NCBI GenBank assembly: GCA_026196495.1
Contig: JAPHSY010000023.1
Location: 1-49,684 of the forward strand
Direction: 5' to 3'
From: Magnetovibrio sp.
GTDB lineage: Bacteria; Pseudomonadota; Alphaproteobacteria; Rhodospirillales; Magnetovibrionaceae
DNA length: 49,684 bases
Positions 1 through 9,789 of the stretch are shown in pieces. How positions within the stretch are numbered: the first letter of the stretch is position 1; each line of letters starts with the position of its first letter. The notes beneath the pieces were generated by a model that saw nothing but the letters and a program-made list of their open reading frames with translations, had not been told where the DNA came from and searched no databases. Both the position numbers and the translations under genes were made by a program.

Positions 1-2946
1 ACCACCATAACCAATATCATAGGCCCAGCCATCTCCACCCAGTATCCATAAGGTCTTTTTCACCAAGTGATCGGCAATGGAATGCAGGCGCCCAACACCA
101 TCACCATCAACACCCGCCAATTTTTCCCGCAACCGATCAACACGGGAACGTTGAGCCAGCACACCAGCCTCATCTGATTGATCTGCATTCAGAAGCTCAT
201 CCACCAACACATCATCACCAATTCGATCCCGCAGGGCAGACAGCAAATCCATGGCAACTGAATGGTGTTTATCCAATCCCAAACGCAAACCTAAACCAAA
301 TTCGGCGTTGTCTTCAAACAAGGAATTTGCCCACGCTGGTCCACGACCATCAGCATTACAGCTGTACGGTGTGGTGGGCAGATTACCGCCATAAATTGAT
401 GAACACCCTGTGGCATTTGCGATTACCGCCCGGTCACCGTACAACTGTGTCAGCAACTTGATATAAGGTGTCTCACCACAGCCCGAACACGCACCCGAAA
501 ACTCAAACAACGGCTCGGCAAACTGGCTCATCTTCACATTGGATCGCAGTAAGGTACGGTCAGCTTCTGGTATGGCATCAAAGAAGGCAAAGTTTTCACG
601 CTCTTGTTCCTTCAACGGCAGTTGTGGCTTCATTTCCAGTGACAAGCGATCAGGGTTTTGTTTGTCTTTACCCGGACACACCATGACGCACAGCTTACAG
701 CCAGTGCAATCTTCAGGGGCCACTTGAACCGAATACTTGGCTGTGTCACCAAACTCCCGCCCTTTGTACTTCATTGATTTAAAAGTATCCGGTGCTGCAT
801 CCAATTCACTTTCATCATAAGCCTTCACGCGAATGGCAGCATGGGGGCAGACCAAGGCGCACTTGTTGCACTGAATGCACAGCTCTTCAATCCAGGCGGG
901 GATTTCCGATGCTAGATTTCTTTTTTCCCATTGCGCTGTGTTGGTCGGCCACGTGCCGTCTACGGGGAAAGCGCTGACCGGTAACAAGTCGCCCTTACCC
1001 GCCAACATTTTTGCCGTGACATTTTGAACGAAGTCCGGCGCAGCAGGGGAAACGATGGGGCTTACATCAAATGTCGATGTCGCGGCACCCGGCACATCAA
1101 CTTGTTCCATGTGTTGCAGGGTTTGGTCCACCACTGCATGGTTCATCTCAACCACTTTGCGGCCCTTGGAGCCATAGCTTTTTTCGATTGCCTCTTTAAT
1201 GTGCCCAATGGATGCGTCGTGGTCCAAAAAATCTGACAGGGCAAAAAAGCACACCATCATCACCGTGTTGATACGCTTGCCCATACCGGCATCATCAGCA
1301 ATTTTACGGGCATTGATGACGTAGAATTTCAGCTCTTTATCAATGATGGTTTGTTGAACGGAACGGGGTAGGTTGTCCCATACCTCGTCCTTGCCATAAG
1401 GCGCATTCAATAAAAATGTTCCGCCCTGACTGGCATGGCTCACCACATCCAAACTATCAAGAAAGTGAAACTGATGGCAGGCCAGAAACTCAGCCTCGTG
1501 AATCAGATAGGTTGATCGGATTGGATCCGTAGAAAAGCGCAGGTGTGAAATCGTCACCGCCCCCGCTTTTTTGGAATCATATACGAAGTAACCTTGCACA
1601 TGATTGTCGGTATTGTCGGCGATAATCTTAATCGCATTTTTATTGGCCCCGACAGTGCCATCAGACCCCAGCCCAAAAAACATGGCTCGATGCATGGTGC
1701 CCGGCTCATAACAATTTCCGCATTCATCCCAATCCAAGGACAGGCCGGAAACATCATCAACAATGCCAATGGTAAAGGCAGGCTTGGGCATTTCCTTGGC
1801 CAGCTCATCAAAAACGGCTTTGGCCATAGATGCCGTGAAGTCCTTAGACGACAAACCGTAACGACCACCAATCACCTTGATGCTGCGCCCTGCACGATTC
1901 AGGGCAGCCACTACATCGAGATACATGGGCTCACCCAATGCACCGGTTTCCTTGGTGCGATCCAAAACGGCCACAGACTTCACGGATGTGGGGAGCGCTT
2001 CTACAAAGCGTTCCCAAGCAAAGGGGCGATACAAACGAACTTGCAAGACACCAACTTTTTCATCACCTGAATTCAGCACATCAACGGTTTCACGCACCGT
2101 TTCCCCACCAGAGCCCATAATGATCACCACACGTTCGGCATCTTTGGCACCGTGGTATTCAAACAGTTCATATCGACGCCCGGTCAATTCGGCAAACGCA
2201 TCGAAAGAATCCTCGACAAAGCCCGGCACTGCATCGTGATAAATATTGCGTGCTTCTTGCATTTGAAAAAACGTATCGGGGTTTTGGCTGGAGCCCCTCA
2301 ACACCGGATTGTCCGGAGACAGGCCACGTTCACGGTGTGCCTGGATTAACTCTTCAGGCACCATTGTTTTGAGAACATCGTCCGGCAGATATTCAATCTT
2401 GGAAACCTCATGCGAAGTCCGAAAGCCATCCATGAAATGCATAAACGGCACACGCGCATGATAAGTTGCCGATTGCGCAATACAGGCAAAGTCATGGGCC
2501 TCTTGCACCGTAGCACTGGATAACATCGCCATGCCTGTTTGACGACACGCCATGACATCTGAATGATCACCAAAAATTGACAGCGCATGGGTGGCTATAG
2601 TGCGCGCCGCAACGTGCATGCAAAACGGCAATAACTCCCCCGCAATCTTATAAAGGTTGGGGATCATCAACAGCAAACCTTGTGATGATGTGAACGTCGT
2701 GGTCATCGCACCGGACTGCAACGCGCCATGCACCGTCCCTGCGGCACCGGCTTCAGATTGCATCTCAATCACCTTGGGAACATGCCCCCAAACATTTTTC
2801 TCTCCGCTTGCCGAGCGTGCATCAGACAGCTCACCCATAGGCGATGACGGTGTAATGGGATAGATGGCAATAACTTCATTCATACGGTGGGCAACGGAAG
2901 CCACAGCTTCGTTACCATCGACGGTAATCATGCGTTTTGGGGACAT
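1..2946 (-). CDS. nifJ: Pyruvate:ferredoxin (flavodoxin) oxidoreductase, 3' end outside window
   Basis: Single-chain PFOR: oxidises pyruvate with CoA to acetyl-CoA and CO2 and passes electrons to ferredoxin or flavodoxin in the cytoplasm. The frame is open for 982 codons from the ATG at 2946 to the window edge, with no frameshift. The N-terminus has the domain I pattern (MITVDGNEAVA, then YPITPSSPMGEL). Two ferredoxin-type 4Fe-4S motifs follow, CIQCNKCALVCP near residue 685 and CTGCKLCVMVCP near residue 749. A further cluster motif (CSGCGETPY) lies near residue 825, and the thiamine-diphosphate motif GDGWAYDIGYGG is exactly at the edge. Full-length NifJ proteins are about 1,170-1,200 residues, so roughly the last 200 are missing here because of the window, not by mutation. 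GGAG lies 11 bases before the start. It points to low-oxygen metabolism or electron supply to nitrogenase or hydrogenase; which one cannot be told here. Confidence 0.95.
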   Translation of the reverse strand, partial: MSPKRMITVDGNEAVASVAHRMNEVIAIYPITPSSPMGELSDARSASGEKNVWGHVPKVIEMQSEAGAAGTVHGALQSGAMTTTFTSSQGLLLMIPNLYKIAGELLPFCMHVAARTIATHALSIFGDHSDVMACRQTGMAMLSSATVQEAHDFACIAQSATYHARVPFMHFMDGFRTSHEVSKIEYLPDDVLKTMVPEELIQAHRERGLSPDNPVLRGSSQNPDTFFQMQEARNIYHDAVPGFVEDSFDAFAELTGRRYELFEYHGAKDAERVVIIMGSGGETVRETVDVLNSGDEKVGVLQVRLYRPFAWERFVEALPTSVKSVAVLDRTKETGALGEPMYLDVVAALNRAGRSIKVIGGRYGLSSKDFTASMAKAVFDELAKEMPKPAFTIGIVDDVSGLSLDWDECGNCYEPGTMHRAMFFGLGSDGTVGANKNAIKIIADNTDNHVQGYFVYDSKKAGAVTISHLRFSTDPIRSTYLIHEAEFLACHQFHFLDSLDVVSHASQGGTFLLNAPYGKDEVWDNLPRSVQQTIIDKELKFYVINARKIADDAGMGKRINTVMMVCFFALSDFLDHDASIGHIKEAIEKSYGSKGRKVVEMNHAVVDQTLQHMEQVDVPGAATSTFDVSPIVSPAAPDFVQNVTAKMLAGKGDLLPVSAFPVDGTWPTNTAQWEKRNLASEIPAWIEELCIQCNKCALVCPHAAIRVKAYDESELDAAPDTFKSMKYKGREFGDTAKYSVQVAPEDCTGCKLCVMVCPGKDKQNPDRLSLEMKPQLPLKEQERENFAFFDAIPEADRTLLRSNVKMSQFAEPLFEFSGACSGCGETPYIKLLTQLYGDRAVIANATGCSSIYGGNLPTTPYSCNADGRGPAWANSLFEDNAEFGLGLRLGLDKHHSVAMDLLSALRDRIGDDVLVDELLNADQSDEAGVLAQRSRVDRLREKLAGVDGDGVGRLHSIADHLVKKTLWILGGDGWAYDIGYGG

Positions 2947-3065
2947 AGGTATGCGAGCTCCGATTGTGAACGGGCGGCTTTTTCTCTTACCTTTGTTATA
3001 CAGAAATTTTGTGGAATTTCATAGCCATATAGAAACCGCCCCCTTCAAAATCCCGACAAAACGTC

Positions 3066-5168
3066 CTAGTTCTTGGACTCGGGGTCTTTGGTCACACGTG
3101 GTTCTGGCTTTTGGGCTGGCACGTTAGTCGTTTTAGTCACGGCCGCCGGCTTGACCACAGGCTTGGGCTGAACGGCAGGTTTTGGCTTCGTCGCAGCCGG
3201 TGATGTTGCAGGTTCCACAGACTGCTGTGCAGATGCTGGTTTGGCTTGGGCCACGGGCTTAACAGGAGACTGTGCAGGCTTGGCTTGCGACTGTGCTTGT
3301 GTTTGAACCTGTTGTGGCTTTTCAACAACAGGTTCATCTTTAGAATTATCAGACTCCGCCTTCTGCACAACAGCCTCTACAGGCTTGTCTTGGTCCTTGT
3401 CTTCACCTTTGCTTTCCTCCGGTTTTTTCTTCGGTTCAAAACCATCCCAGTACGCCAAATACACTGTGACAGCTTCATCGAAGCCTTTCATGTCAAAATC
3501 GGCAGACCGTTCAAATTTAAGGTTTTTGCCTTGGCTTAAACCATGAACTGAACTCGACACCAAAATCTCACCAGCATCAGCCTTATCAACAATGCGTGCT
3601 GCCAATTGAACCGTGGTGCCATAAAGGTCATTTTCTTCAGAAATGGGTTCACCCGCATTAAGACCAATTTTCAAACCCAATGGACGATCCGAACCGCTGT
3701 CATTGTGCTTTTTGGTTTGTTTTTGCATGTCCATAGCGGCTTCTACACCTTGGACCGCAGATGGGAAGGAGGCCATAATACCGTCACCGGTATGCTTCAC
3801 TTCCCGGCCAGAGAACGTTTTGATGGCATCGCGCACAATCTGATTGTGAATGCGCACCACATCCTGGGCACCTGCATCCCCAAGCTTCTGGGTCATTGCC
3901 GTCGAGCCCGCAATATCAGTAAACAGCACCGTCACCGGCTTATTGGTTGCGGTAGCTTGAGCCTTCGGCTTCTTCCACTCATCAATGGCGTCTGACAAGG
4001 CCCCACGTGGTCCAATTTCCGATTCTAGGTAGGTTCCCATGGCCCCACGACCGGCTTGGAACATTTGCGAATAACGCGGGTTGGAAACCAGATAATCGTC
4101 GATGCTGTTGCTGAACTTATCAATACGTTCCTTACTTAGGCCTAAAGAGCTCAAGGTTTTGTGCATCACTGTGTTGGTGATGTTCTCTGGCAAATCGCGT
4201 TCCTGGCGCAAGGCCTGGACCGCCCCCACCAAAAACAACACCAAGCCAAAAATAGCATTTGCATCTTGTTTGTCTTTGGCCCCTTGGATTACATCCAAAG
4301 CATCATCAGAAAACGCCTTCATGGTGATAATTTGTGATAGCGCGTCAATTTCAGCCTGTTTTTCGGCTGCGGCCTGGGCCTTGTTGCGGGCCTCTTCTTC
4401 AGCTTTTTGCGCTTCTTCCTCGGCCTTTTTGGCTTCGGCATCAGCCTCTATCACCTTGGCAGCTTCCGTTTCTTCGGCCTTACCTTGATCTGCTTTATCT
4501 TTTTCGTCTTTTTTATCTGCTTTCTGATCCGCCTTTTTATTTTTTTCCGCAGATGGAGTCAGGCGGTGATTGCGGACACGTTTCGGCACAGGTGCAGGCT
4601 TTGAGGAGGTACCACCAAAAGACGGTAATATCACACCAATGCGCTTCATATTCACCAAGATACGCGTAACCAAAGCCAACGCCGTGATCACAAATACCAA
4701 TAAGAATACGATAATTAGCAGGTCTTCTTTGTCCAACATGCCAATCCGATGCACACCCTTCAGCGCCATTGACGAGAGCTGTGTCACAGCCATGGCTGTT
4801 ACGGCAGAAAAAATAATGGACAGTAATATCTTGGTAATGACCCCAAGAATGGAACCTGACTTTTTGGGTTTCTCGGGCTCAGCTTCGGCCCCCGGAGCAC
4901 TCAAACCGCCACGCGCACCCTGCGGCGCCCCAGGGCGTTGCTTTGCCCCGGGCTTGTGTTCATAGATTGTCAGAGAACGGCTTGCCCCCATCTTGGAATC
5001 GTAGAATTCCTTAACAACCTTAACGCCTTGAACCGTCGACACCCGCGCCAAAGACTTGGCATCGGTTACAGCCAGCATCTGCTCACTTGCTGTGTATACA
5101 CCTTGTGCTTCCCAACGATCATTGGAAAGCAGCAGCACTTCATAAGTGACTTCGTCGTTCTGCGCCAT
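3066..5168 (-). CDS. Membrane-anchored class III adenylate cyclase with low-complexity tail
   Basis: Likely makes cyclic AMP from ATP. The 700-residue protein has a soluble N-terminal part, two membrane segments (about residues 115-145 and 155-185), a Lys/Glu/Ala-rich coiled-coil-like region, then the cyclase domain (about 405-580) and a Pro/Lys/Ala/Gln-rich C-terminal tail. In the cyclase domain both metal-binding aspartates are present (FTDIAGST and HTGDG). The ATP-selecting lysine (EVKHTGDG) and aspartate (NDLYGTT) are present, as is the arginine of LAARI. The usual transition-state asparagine is glutamine (TVQLAAR). I start at ATG 5168 (MAQNDEVTYEV); an in-frame GTG at 5204 would add 12 residues. 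It is divergent from queA, with no obvious partner gene. A signalling role is inferred. Activity is likely but the Asn-to-Gln change leaves some doubt. Confidence 0.85.
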   Translation of the reverse strand: MAQNDEVTYEVLLLSNDRWEAQGVYTASEQMLAVTDAKSLARVSTVQGVKVVKEFYDSKMGASRSLTIYEHKPGAKQRPGAPQGARGGLSAPGAEAEPEKPKKSGSILGVITKILLSIIFSAVTAMAVTQLSSMALKGVHRIGMLDKEDLLIIVFLLVFVITALALVTRILVNMKRIGVILPSFGGTSSKPAPVPKRVRNHRLTPSAEKNKKADQKADKKDEKDKADQGKAEETEAAKVIEADAEAKKAEEEAQKAEEEARNKAQAAAEKQAEIDALSQIITMKAFSDDALDVIQGAKDKQDANAIFGLVLFLVGAVQALRQERDLPENITNTVMHKTLSSLGLSKERIDKFSNSIDDYLVSNPRYSQMFQAGRGAMGTYLESEIGPRGALSDAIDEWKKPKAQATATNKPVTVLFTDIAGSTAMTQKLGDAGAQDVVRIHNQIVRDAIKTFSGREVKHTGDGIMASFPSAVQGVEAAMDMQKQTKKHNDSGSDRPLGLKIGLNAGEPISEENDLYGTTVQLAARIVDKADAGEILVSSSVHGLSQGKNLKFERSADFDMKGFDEAVTVYLAYWDGFEPKKKPEESKGEDKDQDKPVEAVVQKAESDNSKDEPVVEKPQQVQTQAQSQAKPAQSPVKPVAQAKPASAQQSVEPATSPAATKPKPAVQPKPVVKPAAVTKTTNVPAQKPEPRVTKDPESKN

Positions 5169-5417
5169 GTTGCTCAATGCCCTAAAAGCACATGCCTTTT
5201 GCACACAAAAAGCGCCGACAGGTTAAGCCCATCGTGCATCTAATCTTGATTGCCCTTAATTTACGCTGAAAAATCTGAAATCCCAAGGGCTTGAGTGAAA
5301 AAATGATATTTTTTTTCAATCCCGCTTCATATGGGGTTTGCCAAAGACGGGCCTTTTCCGTACCCTCCGCCCCGCTTTAACGCAAAAGACCACCCAAAAT
5401 ACAAAGGAATCACTGAC

Positions 5418-6461
5418 TTGAAGGTTGATGCATTCGATTTTGAACTGCCCCAGTCGTGTATTGCCCAACACCCGGTATCACCCAAAGACCGGGCTAGAAT
5501 GCTGGTGGTGGAACCCGATATCATGCGAGATGATACGGTGCTTAATCTTGCCGACCACTTGAAACCGGGCGATATCGTGGTGTTCAATGACACCCGAGTC
5601 ATTCCCGCACGCATGAACGGCAAACGCGGTGAAGCTGGAATTGAAGTCACCCTGCACAAACGCGAGCGCTTGGACACCTGGATGGCATTTGCCCGCCCTG
5701 GGAAAAAACTCAAGCCCAACGACACCATCAAATTCAGTGATGAACTAGAATGTCGGGTGGTCCAGAAAAAAGACGGCGGAGAGGTCGAGCTCACCTTCAA
5801 CAAATCCGGTGATGAGCTGATGGCGGCACTGAACACCGTGGGTTATATGCCCCTACCGCCATACATCAAACGCCCCAAAGGCGGTGACGAACACGATTTA
5901 GACGATTATCAAACCCTGTTTGCACGTGAGCCCGGGGCCGTAGCGGCCCCAACCGCTGGTCTTCATTTTACAGAACGCATGATGGACAAATTAAAGGAAA
6001 AAGACATCCTTACCGCCCACGTAACACTACATGTGGGCGCCGGCACCTTCTTGCCCGTCAAAGTCGATGACACCGATGATCACAAAATGCATTCGGAATG
6101 GGGCGAGGTTTCATCCGCAACCGCAACAGCCGTCAACCAAGCCCGTGCTGATGGGGGGCACGTGGTTGCCATTGGCACAACCTCATTGCGTCTGCTGGAA
6201 AGTGCTGCAGATGACGATGGCGTACTACACCCCTTTAGTGACGAAACCGATATTTTCATCACACCGGGCTACCGCTTTAAGATTGTCGATAAATTGATGA
6301 CCAATTTTCATCTGCCCAAGTCGACACTATTTATGTTGATCTCCGCCTTTGCCGGGCTTAAGCGCATGAAACAGGCCTACAAGCACGCGATTATGTATAC
6401 CTATCGCTTTTATAGCTATGGTGATGCCTGCCTACTTACCCGTCAGGAGCCAGACCAGTGA
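5418..6461 (+). CDS. queA: S-adenosylmethionine:tRNA ribosyltransferase-isomerase
   Basis: QueA transfers the ribosyl part of SAM to preQ1 in tRNA, making epoxyqueuosine at the wobble position of tRNAs with GUN anticodons. I start at TTG 5418: AAAGGA lies 8 bases upstream and the protein then begins [10 protein letters not shown], matching the family N-terminus. This gives 347 residues (E. coli has 356). An ATG at 5331 would add 29 unconserved residues. Recognisable family segments are [52 protein letters not shown] and [16 protein letters not shown]. Its TGA overlaps the GTG start of tgt by four bases, so the two are probably translationally coupled. Confidence 0.95.
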   Translation: MKVDAFDFELPQSCIAQHPVSPKDRARMLVVEPDIMRDDTVLNLADHLKPGDIVVFNDTRVIPARMNGKRGEAGIEVTLHKRERLDTWMAFARPGKKLKPNDTIKFSDELECRVVQKKDGGEVELTFNKSGDELMAALNTVGYMPLPPYIKRPKGGDEHDLDDYQTLFAREPGAVAAPTAGLHFTERMMDKLKEKDILTAHVTLHVGAGTFLPVKVDDTDDHKMHSEWGEVSSATATAVNQARADGGHVVAIGTTSLRLLESAADDDGVLHPFSDETDIFITPGYRFKIVDKLMTNFHLPKSTLFMLISAFAGLKRMKQAYKHAIMYTYRFYSYGDACLLTRQEPDQ

Positions 6462-7585
6462 CCGCATTCGGTTTTGAATTATTCGCCAGAGACGGACAAG
6501 CACGCTTAGGCCGGGTATCGACGGCTCATGGCCCGGTAAATACCCCCGCCTTTATGCCCGTCGGCACGGCCGCCACAGTCAAAGCCATGCAGCCCGAAAG
6601 CGTCAAAGCCACGGGTGCCGAGATTATCTTGGGCAACACCTATCATTTGATGCTGCGCCCAGGTGCGGAACGCATCGCCAAGTTGGGTGGGCTTCATGAA
6701 TTCATGAATTGGGATCTGCCGATCCTCACCGACAGTGGTGGTTATCAGGTTATGAGCCTGACAGATTTGCGCAAGCTGGATGAAGAAGGTGTGACCTTTC
6801 GCAGCCACATCGACGGCAGCTATCATAAACTCACCCCGGAACGTTCCATTGAAGTGCAACACTTGCTTGATGCCGACATCACCATGTGCTTCGACGAATG
6901 CCCACCGTTCCCCTGTGAAAAAGACGAAGTGGCACGCGCAACGGAACTGTCCATGCGGTGGGCCCAGCGTTCCAAAGATGCTTTTGTTGATCGCCCCGGT
7001 TACGGCCTGTTTGGCATTTGCCAAGGCGGTGTACACGAAGATTTACGTCAGCAATCTGCCGAAGCCCTTATCAACATTGGTTTCGATGGCTATGCCGTTG
7101 GTGGTTTGGCGGTGGGCGAAGGGCGTGAACGTATGTTTTCATCCCTTGACGTGACCACACCACACCTACCCACCGACAAACCCCGTTATCTAATGGGTGT
7201 GGGCAAACCCGAAGACATCATCGGGGCCGTGGCACGCGGTATTGATATGTTCGATTGTGTCTTGCCGACACGCTCTGGCCGAACCGCCCAGGCCTGGACA
7301 CCGCGTGGCTCCATCAACATTCGCAATGCGCGACACAAAGACGATCCGCGCCCGTTGGATGAAAACTGCACCTGCCCCGCATGCCAAAACCATAGCCGGG
7401 CTTACCTGCATCACCTGAGCAAGGCTGATGAAATTTTGGGTGCGATGCTTTTGACGTGGCACAACTTGCATTATTATCAGCAGTTGATGCAGGGCATCCG
7501 CACCGCCATTGGTGCAGGTACCTTTACCCAATTCCAAGCCGATTTCGCAGCAACCTGCGAACTGGGCGATATTGATCCGCTTTAA
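6458..7585 (+). CDS. tgt: tRNA-guanine transglycosylase
   Basis: Tgt swaps guanine 34 for preQ1 in tRNA Asp, Asn, His and Tyr. The 375-residue length is typical of bacterial enzymes. Visible family features: the [20 protein letters not shown]-terminal motif, the catalytic aspartates in [13 protein letters not shown] and in the [11 protein letters not shown] region, and the zinc site [17 protein letters not shown] near the C-terminus (three Cys and a His). The GTG start at 6458 is supported by CAGGAG at 6443-6448 and overlaps the queA stop. queF follows 11 bases downstream, making a three-gene queuosine operon. Confidence 0.96.
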   Translation: MTAFGFELFARDGQARLGRVSTAHGPVNTPAFMPVGTAATVKAMQPESVKATGAEIILGNTYHLMLRPGAERIAKLGGLHEFMNWDLPILTDSGGYQVMSLTDLRKLDEEGVTFRSHIDGSYHKLTPERSIEVQHLLDADITMCFDECPPFPCEKDEVARATELSMRWAQRSKDAFVDRPGYGLFGICQGGVHEDLRQQSAEALINIGFDGYAVGGLAVGEGRERMFSSLDVTTPHLPTDKPRYLMGVGKPEDIIGAVARGIDMFDCVLPTRSGRTAQAWTPRGSINIRNARHKDDPRPLDENCTCPACQNHSRAYLHHLSKADEILGAMLLTWHNLHYYQQLMQGIRTAIGAGTFTQFQADFAATCELGDIDPL

Positions 7586-7596
7586 GGATTCGAAAT

Positions 7597-8061
7597 ATGA
7601 GCGACAACATTTCCGAACACGTGAGCCAACTGGGCCACCAAGTGGACGCACCAGAAAGTCCCGAAGGCGCCGTCTTGGAAACCGTGCCTAACCCACAAGT
7701 GGGAACCGACTACGTTGCACGCTTTACCGCACCGGAATTCACATCGCTGTGCCCCGTCACCGGCCAACCCGATTTTGCCCATTTGGTGATTGATTACGTC
7801 CCGGCTGATCTGTTGGTGGAAAGCAAATCGTTCAAGCTTTACCTAACCAGCTTTCGCAATCACGGCTCATTCCACGAAGACTGCACGATCAGTATCGCCA
7901 AAAAATTTGTTGAGGCCGCAAAGCCCAAATGGTTGCGCATCGGTGGATATTGGTATCCCCGCGGCGGCATTCCCATTGATGTGTTTTGGCAAACCGGGCC
8001 GGAACCCGAAGGTGTGTGGATTCCCGACCAAGGCGTCACACCTTATCGTGGCCGTGGTTAG
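7597..8061 (+). CDS. queF: NADPH-dependent preQ0 reductase
   Basis: QueF reduces the nitrile of 7-cyano-7-deazaguanine (preQ0) to the amine preQ1, the base used by Tgt. The 154-residue protein is the short single-domain (YkvM-type) form. It shows the nucleophilic cysteine in [12 protein letters not shown], the QueF motif ESKSFKLYL, and the downstream NHGSFHEDC segment with acidic and histidine residues of the active site. AAGGATTCGAAAT just upstream contains a good ribosome-binding site. Third gene of queA-tgt-queF. It converges on the small secreted protein gene with only six bases between stops. Confidence 0.96.
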   Translation: MSDNISEHVSQLGHQVDAPESPEGAVLETVPNPQVGTDYVARFTAPEFTSLCPVTGQPDFAHLVIDYVPADLLVESKSFKLYLTSFRNHGSFHEDCTISIAKKFVEAAKPKWLRIGGYWYPRGGIPIDVFWQTGPEPEGVWIPDQGVTPYRGRG

Positions 8062-8067
8062 CCCAAG

Positions 8068-8373
8068 TTACTTAGAACAAGCCGTACAATCTGGGTAATC
8101 ATTTTGACAACTGCAGCTACAATTCTCACCTTGATTAGCACATGTCTTTGAGCTCGATCCTTTGGTACATGTAACCGAACACGATCCGCCATCAGCAATA
8201 TTGGATTGAACAGTCATCAATTGTGACGTTTTGGCCTGGGTATAATCTTTGATGATTTGCACATAATCCGCTGTTGCACTAACAGAAGCAACACGCTCTT
8301 GTCCCGCACTCACCGCGTTTTGCGTGAACACCATAATCAAGAAAACCGCCAATAAAATATGTAAAAGTTTCAT
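8068..8373 (-). CDS. Small secreted cysteine-rich protein, unknown function
   Basis: I do not recognise this family. From ATG 8373, with GGGAG 8 bases upstream, the 101-residue product begins with a clear signal peptide (MKLLHILLAVFLIMVFTQNAVSA, cleavage probably after SA). It then has a short polar region of about 40 residues. The last 40 residues contain eight cysteines, in SCSVTC, KTC, NCSCSC and DCTAC patterns. The even number suggests disulphides after export, or metal binding. The ATG at 8424 would add 17 residues before the signal peptide and is disfavoured. It sits between queF and a chemoreceptor-like gene, both probably unrelated. Expression is supported only by the start site and the coherent domain order. 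Confidence 0.7.
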   Translation of the reverse strand: MKLLHILLAVFLIMVFTQNAVSAGQERVASVSATADYVQIIKDYTQAKTSQLMTVQSNIADGGSCSVTCTKGSSSKTCANQGENCSCSCQNDYPDCTACSK

Positions 8374-8501
8374 CTCCGCTCTCCCAAAGAAACAAGCGTT
8401 AGAAAAAAAACTCCCCCACCCCATAAAAGTTAAATTACAAGGTGAAATTCTATCATAGGATATTGATTGAAGCCAGATATTCGGCTGACACCTAAAAAAG
8501 C

Positions 8502-9566
8502 TTAAGCCGTCAACTCAGCCAAATTCAGCGCCATATCATTCAGGTCCGTTACGATGGTGTTGATCTCTTTCGTCGCCAGAGCCGTTTGTTTGGCAAGGTC
8601 TTTGACTTCACCGGCAATCACAGCAAAACCACGTCCACGATCGCCTGCGGCATTGGCTTCGATGGTGGCGTTCAGTGCCAACAAATTGGTTTCACCGGCA
8701 ATGTCGCTGATGGAGCGTGATATTCCGCCAGCCGCTTCAATTTCTTGTACCAAGGCAATAATTTGGTCGCCAATGTCGGTACTGGTGTGGCCCTGTTTTT
8801 TCAAGGTTGCAACCAAAGAATCAATCAGCCCACCCATTCGTCTCACGGCTTCATAGACACCATCGGTGGCTTCACTAGAACGCTGTGCTAAGTCTTTCAC
8901 ATCTTTTGCCACCACGGCAAAACCTGAACCTGCATCACCTGTACGGGCTGCTTCGATCAAGGCGTTCAAAGCCAAAAGATTGGTTTGCTTGGCAACACCG
9001 GAAATTTGGTTGGCCACATCATTGATGCTGTTGACCTGTATCGTCAATTTCGCGGCCTGTTCAGTAATGGACTCATTGTCAGCCTTGTCTTCGACCACGG
9101 GTGCTGGTTCAACCGGGTCCATGGCAATAGGAGACGGTGCGACGGCAGGGGCATCCCCCCGACAAAACGCAGCTTCACGCATGATGCCGGACAACATCAT
9201 CCAGCATGATTGCCAGGCATCACGAATTTCTGCGGTAAGACTGGCTCCAAAGGACTGTTCCAAGGCGGCTGTTAAAGCTTCACCCAGCACAACGTAGTGA
9301 TCGTCCTGTACGCCAAAATCGTTCAATTTCTCACCATATGTGGCAACTTGATCGGCGATGCTATCAACCACATGCAGCTGTTCGGCGATCACCCAAAAGG
9401 CATCCGAAAGACCGCTTGCCAGAGCAGATTCCTGGCCTGAAAAAAGATTGGAAATTTCGGAGCTACGCGCAGAAATATTTTGTAAAACAGCCTGAACAAA
9501 GGCGCTATCGCCACCTGGCAGTTCTGAAAAGGAGCGTTGGACCAACTCTGCTTGATCTGGAGTCAC
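8502..9566 (-). CDS. Soluble globin-like methyl-accepting chemotaxis-type transducer with two signalling tips
   Basis: A cytoplasmic sensor with no membrane segment. From GTG 9566 (AAGGA 7 bases upstream) it has 354 residues. An upstream in-frame start at 9698 adds 44 residues unlike any domain I know. Residues about 1-130 resemble the bacterial globin fold, especially the G/H-helix part (DDHYVVLGEALTAAL, then AEIRDAWQSCW), compared with flavohaemoglobin and HemAT. Ten residues before that tyrosine, where the haem-binding proximal His should be, there is a leucine. After a Pro/Glu linker come two chemoreceptor tip motifs, [17 protein letters not shown] (near residue 194) and [17 protein letters not shown] (near 292), each followed by a GFAV-A-VKDLA segment. 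The family usually has one. Likely reports to CheA/CheW or acts alone; the ligand is unknown. Confidence 0.8.
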   Translation of the reverse strand: MTPDQAELVQRSFSELPGGDSAFVQAVLQNISARSSEISNLFSGQESALASGLSDAFWVIAEQLHVVDSIADQVATYGEKLNDFGVQDDHYVVLGEALTAALEQSFGASLTAEIRDAWQSCWMMLSGIMREAAFCRGDAPAVAPSPIAMDPVEPAPVVEDKADNESITEQAAKLTIQVNSINDVANQISGVAKQTNLLALNALIEAARTGDAGSGFAVVAKDVKDLAQRSSEATDGVYEAVRRMGGLIDSLVATLKKQGHTSTDIGDQIIALVQEIEAAGGISRSISDIAGETNLLALNATIEANAAGDRGRGFAVIAGEVKDLAKQTALATKEINTIVTDLNDMALNLAELTA

Positions 9567-9789
9567 TGAGAAATCCTTTATAAACAAGGTATTGTCATGA
9601 TGCCTCTGGATCGGATGGCGCCACCAACTTTTCCCAAAGCCATTAATCGCCCTATAAAATGCACAATAATGAAGTGTAAGCAACGCGCAAAAGTTCAATC
9701 AGCACATTAATATCACCTAACATTGTTTAGCTGGACGCCCCCATCTGTTGGGTTAAGAATAATAAGAACAACTTGGTGGAGAGGTGATT

